Both the position numbers and the translations under genes were made by a program. This document shows positions 23,607-33,463 of a DNA stretch of 64,000 nt, in pieces (positions within the stretch are counted from its first letter, which is position 1; every line of letters begins with the position of its first letter). The notes beneath the pieces were generated by a model. The model did not search any database and was not told where the DNA came from. It was given only the letters and a program-made list of their open reading frames with translations. Source of the DNA: Zhengitettix transpicula (Eukaryota; Arthropoda; Insecta; Orthoptera; Tetrigidae); the NCBI GenBank assembly GCA_037074705.1, contig CM073593.1:103563738-103627737 (forward strand). Direction: 5' to 3'.

Positions 23607-23723
23607 CTAGGTTTGCAGCTCTAATGAATTTTATTATATTTTTCCTTGGTATTTTGGAGAGCCTGTTATTTTGTTTATATCCTTATTTACCTGTAAGAAC
23701 CTTTCTTTGGCTTTTGTAATTAT

Positions 23724-24254
23724 TTTTTTAGGTCAACAGTCTACATGAGGCTAATCCACTTTTGGGCAACTCCCCTTTAATAGCATAGGAAGGGATTTGA
23801 AAGGGGGATGCGGAAGGGTAGAGGAAGGTAGCCAAGGGTTAACTAGGGCCGCCGGGCTATAGTTTAAGGATCATACCCGGCATTTGCCTAAAAGTAATGC
23901 AGGACAAACCCTAGAAAAACCTGCATCAGGTAGGTCGGGCATTTGGTACTTGTCCCACACCCTTACGATGGCGGGAGAGGGGTTTACTGTGGGGTCGCAG
24001 CTTACCCCCCACCATGCCTTGGCCAGTTAGGAAGGCAGCTGGCCGACTATTCCAATATGAATAGCGGACAACTCTTACCGTATGCCCAAGGTCTGTGACC
24101 CCGGAACATACACCTCTCAAAACAGGCCTCGGCATGTGGGAACCTTAGTTAAAAAAAACCCAGAGAGTTGTGAAGGCATCCCCAAAGGTAGCCCTTCGGC
24201 AGAGCTCTCTGGGAAGGTTCACCTGCGAGAGAATGTTCTCGCAGGCTTCCTTCG
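23724..24254 (-). mobile_element. R1 retroposon, full-length form A with 11-bp target duplication
   Basis: Complete minus-strand copy of 531 bp from the head hairpin (GCCTGCGAGAACATTCTCGC at its 5' end) to poly(A). Direct repeats TTTGTAATTAT (23,713-23,723) and TTTGTAGTTAT (24,255-24,265), with one mismatch, mark the insertion site. This copy gives the cleanest boundaries for the monomer. Confidence 0.9.
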
Positions 24255-24265
24255 TTTGTAGTTAT

Positions 24266-24705
24266 AGCCGTCCAAAAATGATGTTGTTGACTATTACGTG
24301 TTTCACATATCCGTGTAGTGCTGTAATATCTCTGTATTTACCGTTACTCTGTCATCTTTGCCTGAAGAGAGGACCCAAACATGTCGTAATTTAATGAACT
24401 AATAAAATAAATATACTTTTAAAGTGTCTGTTATTGGCTGTTTTTAATCATTAAATTTTAACACTTACATTAAACTTGATATCTTTATAATTTTTGAATT
24501 TTATAACAGTTAAACTGACGTGAATTTTTCCTTTTTTTTTCTTCTTTTCTTTTTTTAGCACCGCCATTTATCGTTGCGTCGTGTGAGTCAGCCACGACAC
24601 TCAAGTCTGGAAATCGTCCAAACTGTTGAAATCAACGCGGAAGGAAGTGGCTATCAGTTTCCTCGACCACGGGCCCGCGGTCTAACCCAAAATGACGCAA
24701 ACTCC

Positions 24706-24736
<31 letters not shown>

Positions 24737-25382
24737 CTGTTAAAGTCGGTTGTTGTTACACGAAACTAAGCTTGTGATATCCTCCACAATTTTCCCCCTC
24801 TTGACCTCGTTTTGGTCAACAAATAAATAAATAAAATTCCTCCGACGAAGATCTTTTTGCTCGCAACATACAAGACAATATGGTTTGTTTTATTGTTCTC
24901 CAAAAGTGGATGGATATGTGTGGAGCGGGAAAAATAGAAGCTGGATAAAAAGGAGGCCAGTCATCTTACATACATATGAAATTTGACATTGTATGCAAAT
25001 ATCTGGGATACTATTATTGCGGTTTCCCCATTATCTCAATTGGAGGGTTGAAGGAACAGAGGATTATAGTAACAAAATAAGGAGGAGGATGAGGAGGATA
25101 AGAAAAATTATACAAAAAAAAGCACACACACACACACACACACACACACATGGAAAATACTATATAGACTTGTGATTGGGAACTGAAAACCGGTAAGAAG
25201 AACAATCATGTATAGTATTAACATTACGTCATATTTTGTGGATCCTATCGAGATCGCTGGGCATCACGACTAAGGAAAGAGTCGTAATTATACATTACCA
25301 ATTAAATAACGGTTGTTGTAACATGCTATAATTGTAATATAATGATTTATTGCCAATTAAGTAGGAAAAGAAATTATTTAAT
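24266..25382. other. Intergenic sequence with microsatellites
   Basis: No gene recognised. A GA tract followed by a G-run lies at 24,707-24,738 and a (CA)n tract at 25,122-25,150. Confidence 0.5.
25122..25150. repeat. (CA)n microsatellite
   Basis: About 14 CA units. Confidence 0.9.
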
Positions 25383-25492
25383 TTGTTGGATGAAGTTTTC
25401 AGATGAAGAAGATGCCGGTGCAAGCCATCGAAACGTTGTGTTTACTTAATTACGCTACCCGGTTGGAATCCCGAGAAAGCTTCATCCAGCAA
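25383..25492 (+). ncRNA. Hammerhead-like structured module inside a long stem
   Basis: The core ATGAAGAA, stem GATGCC, loop GGTGCAA, stem GCCATC, then GAAACGTTGTG lies at 25,403-25,440. It is enclosed by TTGTTGGATGAAGTTTTC (25,383-25,400) and GAAAGCTTCATCCAGCAA (25,475-25,492), which pair at 16 of 18 positions. The stem has one C/C mismatch; the sister copy at 25,794 has a perfect stem. The order of parts fits a type I hammerhead, but the first core base is A instead of C and one extra A precedes stem II. Activity is unproven. Confidence 0.5.
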
Positions 25493-25605
25493 TTTCACCG
25501 GGAAAACCTACGTTCCTTATTTAATTTGTTGATTAATAAAAAATAACATAATATTTCAACGAAAAATTTAAGTAAGGATTAACAACACAACGTTTCATCC
25601 TCCTT

Positions 25606-25787
25606 TTATTTTTAGGGTAACAGGCTACATGAGGGTAATCCACATGGTGGAAACTCCCCTTTAATAGCAGAGGAAGGGATTTGAAAGGTGGGGGTGGATG
25701 CGGAAGGGTAGAAGAAGGTAGCCAAGGGTTAACTAGGGCCCCCCGGGCTATAGTTTAAGGATCCTACCCGGCATTAGTAATGCAGGA
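25606..25787 (-). mobile_element. R1 retroposon, strongly 5'-truncated
   Basis: Only the last 180 bases of form A remain (minus strand, T-rich tail region at 25,606). It has inserted between two hammerhead-like modules: minus-strand GAAACGTTGTG lies just left of it (about 25,588-25,598) and the plus-strand core starts at 25,794. Confidence 0.85.
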
Positions 25788-25793
25788 TAAAAA

Positions 25794-25915
25794 CTGAAGA
25801 AGATGGCGGTGCAAGCCATCGAAACATTGTGTTTACAAAACTACGCTACCCGGTTGTAATCCCCCAAAAACTTCATCCAGCAACTACATCGGGAAAACCT
25901 ACGTTTCTTATTAAA
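25794..25915 (+). ncRNA. Hammerhead-like module, second copy, perfect stem II
   Basis: CTGAAGAA (25,794-25,801), GATGGC (25,802-25,807), loop of 7, GCCATC (25,815-25,820), GAAAC (25,821-25,825), then ATTGTG. The 6-bp stem is perfect. The downstream part (TACGCTACCCGGTTG, CTTCATCCAGCAA, GGGAAAACCTACGTT) matches the copy at 25,383, but the upstream partner of the long stem is lost at the R1 junction. This is the clearest single example of the module on the plus strand. Confidence 0.55.
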
Positions 25916-26407
25916 ATATAATGGTTAGTCTTAAAAGACTAGTATTAATGGCAGGTACAAAGTTGAAAATATTTAAAAAAATGCAATTTAAATATTAATA
26001 GACGCATTTAATAATTTTTTTTCTGACTTAATTGGCCAGAAATATTAAATTCTTTTGTCTGTATTTTCCTAATCTTTCTTTTTATTAATTTTCAACTGGA
26101 AAGGGGTTGATAGTTAACTCCTTAGCTTCTACTAATCTTAGGTAAATATACTAAGTATTTACTTACGTTTCGTACACGTTTACTTTGAGCGATTATAGTA
26201 AGACCACCATCTCAATATTGCTCAATGCTAGTGATGTTATAGGGGGCTGGAGTCTGAGATTTCCAACTTGAAGATAGTGTGAAGGGGAGTTTCCAGAAGA
26301 TGGACCATCAAGACCCCCCGACAGAGAGAGAGAGAGATTCGGTTGCGGAGTGACAATAAAAGGAAAGATGAATATTACGGTATTTTAATAGCCTAAACAT
26401 TGATACA
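25916..26407. other. AT-rich spacer
   Basis: Nothing recognised apart from a short GA run near 26,322. Confidence 0.5.
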
Positions 26408-27317
26408 TCTGCATAATAAAAAATGATGTATGTATGTAGTTACTTCAACTTCCGTACAAATTTTAAAACGTAGACAGAATGCAACTAAAACTGGTTCTAC
26501 AAAACTCGAGAAACGGCACCGTGAGGGGGTGAGAAACCCCTAGCATAAATTTCGAAAGAATAATAATTTTTTTTTGTTAAATTACTGCGCGCGCCAAAAG
26601 ACCGTAACTTCACGCGAGGGAGAGACAGAGAGAGAGACGTTACTACGCGACGAACAAAGGAAATAGTTCCTTTATCCGCAATGAAATAAAAAGTATAATT
26701 TTATCCAGTAATAGTCCTTCCAAATGATAGTAAAAAATAATACTTTACGACCCCTTTCGGGAAATGTAAGTTAATTTTCGTCGCCATGTTTAGTGACTGC
26801 AATATGGCGACTATTTGTTTACATTGTGAATCTAGCTAAGAATTTAATCTTTGGTAATGTCTGAAGACTGAGGGACAATTATGTCCTGCAGTACTCAAGG
26901 AGTATATTTAAGAAGAAATTGAGAGGTGTGTTTGTTGGCACTGATGCAATTATATTCAATGTATTTTACAGCTGTTCAATTAATGCACTATCAGGTGGAA
27001 AGGATTTACGGAACTAGGAACATTTTATTTTTATTTTTTTATGTCACTTATCTGGTAAATAACCCCGTATGTGCCGGTTAAGCTTTACAGGGCGTACGAA
27101 CTTTAATATTTAACAGCGTTTTTCCTTTTTCTTCTATGTCCATTGACCTTTGTTAGGCGTAGGTCATATTAAAGATTTTATGGGCACTCCGACCCTCGAG
27201 GAAAAACCCCTTGCCGGTTGGATTTAGGTTAAATCACTTCTTGACTAAATGTTAATATAGAATTAAATACTTTTCGGGTATATTTAAGTACCTGGGCAAC
27301 GCCGGGCACCCAGATAG
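26408..27317 (+). mobile_element. Non-autonomous Helitron, family H1
   Basis: Starts A|TCTGCATAATAAAAAATG and ends with CCTGGGCAACGCCGGGCACC, CAGATAG|T. The 910-bp interior shares blocks with 33,464-35,044 and 37,440-37,760 (GAAACGGCACCGTG, CGTTACTACGCGACGAACAA, GGAAATAGTTCCTTT, TGTTTACATTGTGAATCTAG). No Rep or helicase frame is present. The terminal ATAG instead of CTAG is one base off the rule. Confidence 0.8.
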
Positions 27318-28374
27318 TAATAGATAAAATAAAGAATGCATTTAGATTGACGTTACGAAATTTGTCGTGCCAGTAACATCAACAAAATTCGGCACCCACA
27401 GCACAGGAGTCTATAAAAGATTCTCTACAGAAGCGACTCGAACGACTGCTGCTGCTGCTGAGATAATTTTCCTTTTGATACCTTTTAAGCGTTGCAGTGC
27501 GGAAGCAATCTTTCCCTGGATTTATGAAGACCGTCGTACTCTATTTACGACCATTCCTCGACGTGAGAGCCATGCGCAAATCGTTCCGGCTTTTAAACCG
27601 CTGCAGTCTCGGCCTCTTAATAACATTCTTTCGCCGTTAATGAACACTGAATCACGATTCATGGAAATTGATTACCGCCCCCCCCCCTTCCCGGTCCCTT
27701 TCCTGCAGAGTCTACCTTCTCCTCCCCTGACTTCTCCTTTTTTTTCTGCAACTATTTCAGAAGCGGAATTTTTTTTCCCTCCCGGAGGGAGTGTTGGTGA
27801 GGGGGCGGGGGGGGAGGGGGAACTAACAAGTTCTTGTTTCGACACTTATCTGCCTGTGTCGATCGCTTTAACCGTTATGCCTTCCTTCGCCGCCGCCGCC
27901 TTTGGGGAGAACCTCGCGCTGTCTTACAACACATTCCTCTGTCGTTCATGGTCTCGGAAATCTGCCATAACTGCATTAGCCAGCTCCGTCATTCATTATT
28001 CATCACCGCAAAGCGCCCTCGAGCTCGTTGCTTCTCTTCCTAACCACGACAATTCACTTTGATTCTTTTTATTCCCCCCCCCCCCGCCCTTATTCTTGTT
28101 ACTTGGGGATCCACCCAACTCCCTCGTCCCGTCCCCCTCCTGTTTGACGTAATCTCTTCATCCCCAACATTCAATTACCAGTTCAACATAATCCAAAGAA
28201 AACAAAAAGACAGAAAGGTCCTAAATATTGACCGCCTCAAAGAAGGTACCGGTACCAAAACAGAAAAAAAAAACACGAAGCTTTCTTGTAGGGAAATCAA
28301 ATTACTGATCGGAGATTGATAGAAGGTGACTGCTCTATCTTGAACTGAGGCACTACAAACATGATTATAATATC
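27318..28374. other. GC-rich single-copy-looking region
   Basis: About 1 kb with higher GC than its surroundings and no match to the repeats here. A 231-codon plus-strand frame (27,367-28,062) crosses it, but it starts with GTG, runs through C- and T-rich low complexity, and shows no domain. It may be host untranslated, enhancer or exon sequence; I cannot decide. Confidence 0.35.
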
Positions 28375-29370
28375 TAGAATGGTTTTGGGCTCGGATAGTG
28401 AATATTTTAATATCATCTGACATGCCCAATTTAATTAAACCAAACGAACAGGTCATAAGACGTTTCGACCACAATTTAGGGACTTCTTCAGGTTAACAGA
28501 AAATATAATTATAATTGCTAGAATGGTTTTGGGCTCGGATAGTGAATATTTTAATATCATCTGACATGCCCAATTTAATTAAACCAAACGAACAGGACAT
28601 ACGACGTTTCGACCACAATTTAGGGACTTCTTCAGGTAAACAGAAAAAAACAATTATAATTGCTAGAATGGTTTTGGGCTCGGATAGTGAATATTTTAAT
28701 ATCATCTGACATCGCCAATTTAATTAAACCAAACGATCAGGTCATAAGACGTTTCGACCAGAATTTAGGGACTTCTTCGGGTAAACAGAAAATATAATTA
28801 TAATTGCTTGAATGTTTTTGGGCTCGGATAGTGAATATTATAATATCATCTGACATGGCCAATTTAATTAAAACCAAACGAACAGGTCATAAGACGTTTC
28901 GACCACAATTTAGGGACTTCTTCAGGTAAACAGAAAATATAACTATAATTGCTAGAATGGTTTTGGGCTCGGATAGTGAATATTTTAATATCATCTGACA
29001 TGGCCAATTTAATTAAACCAAACGAACAGGTCATACGACGTTTGGACCACAATTTAGGGACTTCTTCAGGTAAACAGAAAAAAACAATTATAATTGCTAG
29101 AATGGTTTTGGGCTCGGATAGTGAATATTTTAATATTATCTGACATCGCCAATTTAATTAAACCAAACGATCAGGTCATAAGACGTTTCGACCAGAATTT
29201 AGGGACTTCTTCGGGTAAACAGAAAATATAATTAGAATTGCTTGAATGGTTTTGGGCTCGGATAGTGAATATTTTAATATCATCTGACATGGCCAATTTA
29301 ATTAAACCAAACGATCAGGTCATACGACGTTTCGACCACAATATAGGGACTTCTTCAGGTAAACAGAAAA
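28375..29370 (-). repeat. Tandem array, seven units of 144-145 bp with a hammerhead-like module
   Basis: Seven copies, with the CGTTTC landmark at 28,461, 28,605, 28,750, 28,895, 29,039, 29,184 and 29,328. On the minus strand each unit reads TTTACCTGAAGAAGTCCC, a loop, GTGGTCGAAACGTCGTATG. GTCC/GGTC gives a short stem with one U/U pair, and TAC before the core can pair with GTA after it. Linked variants (CATCGCC, CGATCAGG, CCAGAATT, TTCGGG) recur in units 3 and 6, so a three-unit block of about 434 bp was itself duplicated. One core per short monomer is the layout of hammerhead satellites and retrozymes. Confidence 0.8.
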
Positions 29371-29635
29371 TGGAACTATATTTTATATGAGAAATAATAA
29401 ATGAAACTGACAAAAAAAAGGTAGTAAAATACAGATTTTAATTAAAATAAAAAATATATACAAATTATATATTTATATGACCAGTTAGAATTGTAATAAC
29501 AATAATAGCAAGATCTTGAAATTATATAATAAATTAATTACATTATTATTCTGATACACGTCCAGCTTCTAGATAAATATAACATTAATTGATATTAGAT
29601 AAATTAAATATTTAAAAATAGGGTTGAAACGCAAC
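29371..29635. other. AT-rich spacer
   Basis: Nothing recognised. Confidence 0.5.
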
Positions 29636-29749
29636 GAGTTTCCTTGCTCTACCCTTCCGCATTCCCCCTTTCAAATCCCTTCCTATGCTATTGAAGGGAA
29701 GTTGCCACCATGTGGATTAACCTCATGTAGCCTGTTACCTATAAAAAAA
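29636..29749 (+). mobile_element. R1 3'-end fragment
   Basis: Last 110 bases of form A with an A-rich tail. Confidence 0.85.
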
Positions 29750-29764
29750 TAAAATAAGTTGAAC

Positions 29765-30089
29765 TGTCTGGTTTTTTTTTGAACTAAGGTTTCCACATGC
29801 CAAGGCATGGCGAGGGGTAAGCTGCGACCCCACAGCAAACCCCTCTCCCGCCATCGGAAGGGCGTGGGACAAGTACCAAATGCACGACCTACCTGATGCA
29901 GGTTTTTATAGGCTTTGTCCTGCATTACTTTTAGGCGAATGGCGGGTAGGATCCTTAAACTATAGCCCGGGAGGACCTAGTTAACCCTTGGCTACCTTCC
30001 TCCACCCTTCCGCATCCCCCTTTTCAAACCCCTTCCTATGCTATTAAAGGGGAGTTGCCATTATGTGGATCACCCTCATGTAGCCTGTG
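29765..30089 (+). mobile_element. R1 retroposon with an internal deletion
   Basis: Begins GTCTGGTTTTTTTTTGAAC and ends TGTAGCCTGTGTACACC. The middle portion between the CCACATGCC and GGCATGGCGAGG regions is deleted by about 100 bases, and the A tail is lost. Confidence 0.8.
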
Positions 30090-30118
30090 TACACCTTTCT
30101 TATAACTGCGGTGACTGA

Positions 30119-30580
30119 TTTTTTTTTTAGGGCAACAGGCTACATGAGGGTGATCCACATTGGGCAACTCCCCTTTAATAGCATAGGAAGGGATTAGAAA
30201 GGGGGGGTGCGGAAGGGTAGAGGAAGGTAGCCAAGGGTTAACTAGGGTCCCCGGGCTATGGTTTAAGGATCCTACCCGGCATTCGCCTAAAGAAATGCAG
30301 GGAAAACCCTAGAAAAACCTGCATCGGGTAGGTCGGGCATTGGGTACTTGTCCCACGCCCTTCCGATAGCGGGACAGGAGTTTGCTGTGGGGACGCAGCT
30401 TACCCCTCGCATGCCTTGGCCTGTTTAGGACGCAGCTGGCCGACTATTCCAATAGGAATAGCGGACAACTCTTGCCGTATGCCCAAGGTCTGCGACCCCG
30501 GAACATACACCTCTCAAAACAGACCGAGGTGCCTCGGCATGTGGGAACCTTAGTTAAAAAAATAAACCAGAGAGATGTGA
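30119..30580 (-). mobile_element. R1 retroposon, form A, opposite to its neighbour
   Basis: Poly-T at 30,119-30,129 marks the tail, and the copy reaches the CCAGAGAGATGTGA part of the head. With the copy at 29,765-30,089 it forms an inverted pair separated by only about 30 bases, tail to tail. Confidence 0.85.
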
Positions 30581-31537
30581 CTGAACCAAGGATATGTTTC
30601 ATGTCGAGGTCAATCTCTATTTCAACAGAGAGAGAAAAAAAACCTGTATATAGAGGATGATAAATCAGACTCACTATCCTCGATGGGAAACAAGGACTTG
30701 ACTTGGGAATCAACTTGCCGTTTCCTGTACACGTTTTGTAAATTAATAGATGCAGAAAGATGGAATATGTGTGTGTGTCTGCGTTAATGAGTCGATTCCA
30801 TCAGGGTCCGACGAACGAACGAGCTGGTTATCTCCCTCCGACGATCGTATCGCCGATCATGGATCGAGATACTGCAGCAGCAGCATCAGAGAGACCAGTT
30901 GATAAATCACTCGTGACCGATACCACTTAGGCCCTTCGTGACTCGGGAACTCCGGAGAACATTTTCACACCTGTGTCGCTCTGGATGCAGTTAATTAGGC
31001 TTACAAACAAAGGCAGACGATCTTACACTTACACGACAAGTGAATTTGAAATTTTTTCATATACAGACTGATGAAAAAACAAATACAACGTCGTTTCCTC
31101 TGGCATTTCACAAGTGTCCAGGTGGAATAACTCGTAGGATCTTTACACAGATCATGAAACATTGACAAAGAGGCCATGAAGATAAAAATACTGCCACAGA
31201 TGATAACTGCTCAACCAGTCTGAATATTATTTAATTTCGGAAATTAGCCATTCGTGGTATCTGCGTTCAATGTTCAGAATTTTCTTACCATGTATGATCC
31301 TTAGAATAAATTTTTGGAGGATGGCTCAGTGTTTAAAATAAGAAATAGCATTTAGTCGAGTTATCAAGATAAATAAATAAACCACGAAATGTGTATCACT
31401 AGATTCCAAAGAAAACTTACATTTCTTGATATAAAAAAATGTAAGTAATGCTGGCATTAAAATTCTTGAAGACTTCATATAATTTTGCATGTGGTTAAAA
31501 TGAACATAAATTATTTGATCCAAAGTTTTAAAAAAAT
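30581..31537. other. Intergenic sequence
   Basis: No gene recognised. Near 31,085-31,135 a minus-strand CACCTGGACAC... GGAAACGACGTTGTA looks like a very decayed hammerhead-like module. Confidence 0.45.
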
Positions 31538-31826
31538 ATTTTTCGAAATATTTATCTTTCTCATTCTCTTGGAGATATTTAAATTGACCAATCGTACCGT
31601 AAAAGGTGTAATGGCGTTTCTTCAGAACTTTAATATCTTTTAGGGAATTTCTATGTTTTAAGTTGGTAGACCTTACTCTATTTTTCGAAATATTTAACTT
31701 TCTCATTCTCTTGGATATATTTAAATTGACCAATCGTACCGTAAAAGATGTAATGGCGTTTCTTCAGCACTTTAATATATTTTAAAGAATTTCTATTTTT
31801 TAAGTTGGTAGACCTTATGTCTATTT
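31538..31826. repeat. Tandem duplication, two units of 142 bp
   Basis: Both copies hold TTTTTCGAAATATTT, TTTCTCATTCTCTTGGA, GACCAATCGTACCGTAAAA, GGCGTTTCTTCAG and AAGTTGGTAGACCTTA. The minus strand has CTGAAGAAACGCC, which could be a module that lost its stem II. Confidence 0.85.
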
Positions 31827-31957
31827 TTATCTCTGAATTTTACGAATCTGACAATTATTTTGATATCAGATATAAAGAAGTATTTCATGTAACAATCAGA
31901 GAAGGGCTACAAAAAAAATCACGGTTTGTTTATTTTCGAAGCAACATAACGAGTGTC

Positions 31958-32460
31958 GAGAGAGAGATAGATAGAGAGAGATATAGAGAGAGATAAAGAG
32001 AGATAGAGACAGATCGAGAGAGATAGAGAGAGATAGAGAGATAGAGAGTTAGATAGAGAGATAGAGAGTTAGATAGAGAGATAGAGAGTTAGAGAGAGAT
32101 AGATAGAGAGAGATAGAGAGAAATAGAGGGATAGAGAGAGATAGAGAGAGAGAGATAAAGAGAGATAGAGACAGATAGAGAGAGATAGAGAGTTAGATAG
32201 AGAGATAGAGAGTTAGAGAGAGATAGATAGAGATAGATAGAGATAGATAGAGAGAAATAGAGGGATAGAGAGAGATAGAGAGAGAGATAAAGTGAGATAG
32301 AGACAGATAGAGAGAGATAGAGAGTTAGATAGAGAGATAGAGAGTTAGAGAGAGATAGATAGAGAGAGACAGAGAGAAATAGAGGGATAGAGAGAGATAG
32401 AGGGAGATAGAGAGAGATAGAGAGATAGATAGATAGATAGATAGAGGGAGATAGAGAAAT

Positions 32461-32491
<31 letters not shown>

Positions 32492-32534
32492 TAGATAGAT
32501 AGAGGGAGATAGAGAAATAGAGAGAGAGATAGGG

Positions 32535-32588
<54 letters not shown>
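31958..32588. repeat. Long compound GA/GATA microsatellite
   Basis: About 630 bases of GAGATAGA-type repeat with GTTA and GACA variants, a (TA)n core at about 32,534-32,558 and a final (GA)n. Repeated longer blocks show growth by segment duplication. Long frames through it are low complexity and not genes. Confidence 0.95.
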
Positions 32589-32590
<2 letters not shown>

Positions 32591-33463
32591 GTCATTGGCT
32601 CAAACTAAAAACCCCACAAAACACCGCAAGAAGTAACATTTTCCACATTTTCCTTCTCTCTCTCGTCGCTTGTTTCGTCTGTCCTGTCTCCATGAGCTTA
32701 CAGCGTGGAAATAAAATATTCTACCCTCCGTCGCCGTTGCCATGCAAAGAGTTGTTTTAAATGTTAACTCCGGTTCTCCATTAGTCCTGTAACAATATCT
32801 TCGAGGCATTTTTTTTCCCCTCCTTTCCCCCCCCCAACCCCCTTGTGGCATCGTGTTTCAAAGCTGCCTACTACAACTGTGGAACCGTCGTATCGTGTTC
32901 CTTCCTCCTGCAGATACGACGAGGTATACTCTACGGACAGTTCGCACAACCCGAAGCGACAACTTCACAGCTCGCACTAGTCTACTTTTAATGTTATCGA
33001 TTTACGTATCGAGTTGCTTGAGGGCATTATTATTTTGTTCCTCGTCGATTCCTCCTAAGACTACGTGTTTCCTTCTACAGGAGAACCGTCATTTTGCGAA
33101 GTTGCAAACATGTGAATTGAGTGTTATATGAAAAAAAAGTCCTTGTAATGCGATCGCGTTCATGGCGGTCGTTGTGCTGGATTCTTCGGAGGGCAAGGAT
33201 GGACTCTCGGTAATTTGCACAATTCCCGCAAGCTTGAAATGAGTACCCGTAATGAGTCCCTAATGACCTGAGAACTTGATGCGACTGTGAATAAATCAAG
33301 AATTGATTTAATTGCTATCAATTATCAACAGTATGCAGTGAAATATAATATAATTAAACATATGCAGGGTTTGAAATTTATTTACAACGCCAAGGCATTC
33401 TCATGTGATTAATATATTTATACATTTCTGTTTATATTAATTTGTATTTTTTTTAATTTGACA
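32589..33463. other. Intergenic sequence, moderate GC
   Basis: No element recognised. The part at 32,640-33,250 looks single-copy; no splice or domain evidence was found. Confidence 0.4.

Noticed and set aside
27367..28062. 231-codon plus-strand frame, the longest in the window
   Set aside because: Starts with GTG, includes homopolymer-driven low complexity, has no recognisable domain or start context, and overlaps another open frame. Kept only as an unassigned region.
31085..31135. Possible further hammerhead-like module on the minus strand
   Set aside because: CACCTGGACAC and GGAAACGACGTTG are present, but the core box is broken and no stem II forms. Too decayed to call.
32089..32595. Long minus-strand frame rich in Ser, Leu and Tyr
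   Set aside because: It is a translation of the GATA/GA microsatellite. The same applies to the frames over 38,569-38,841 and 61,089-61,634.
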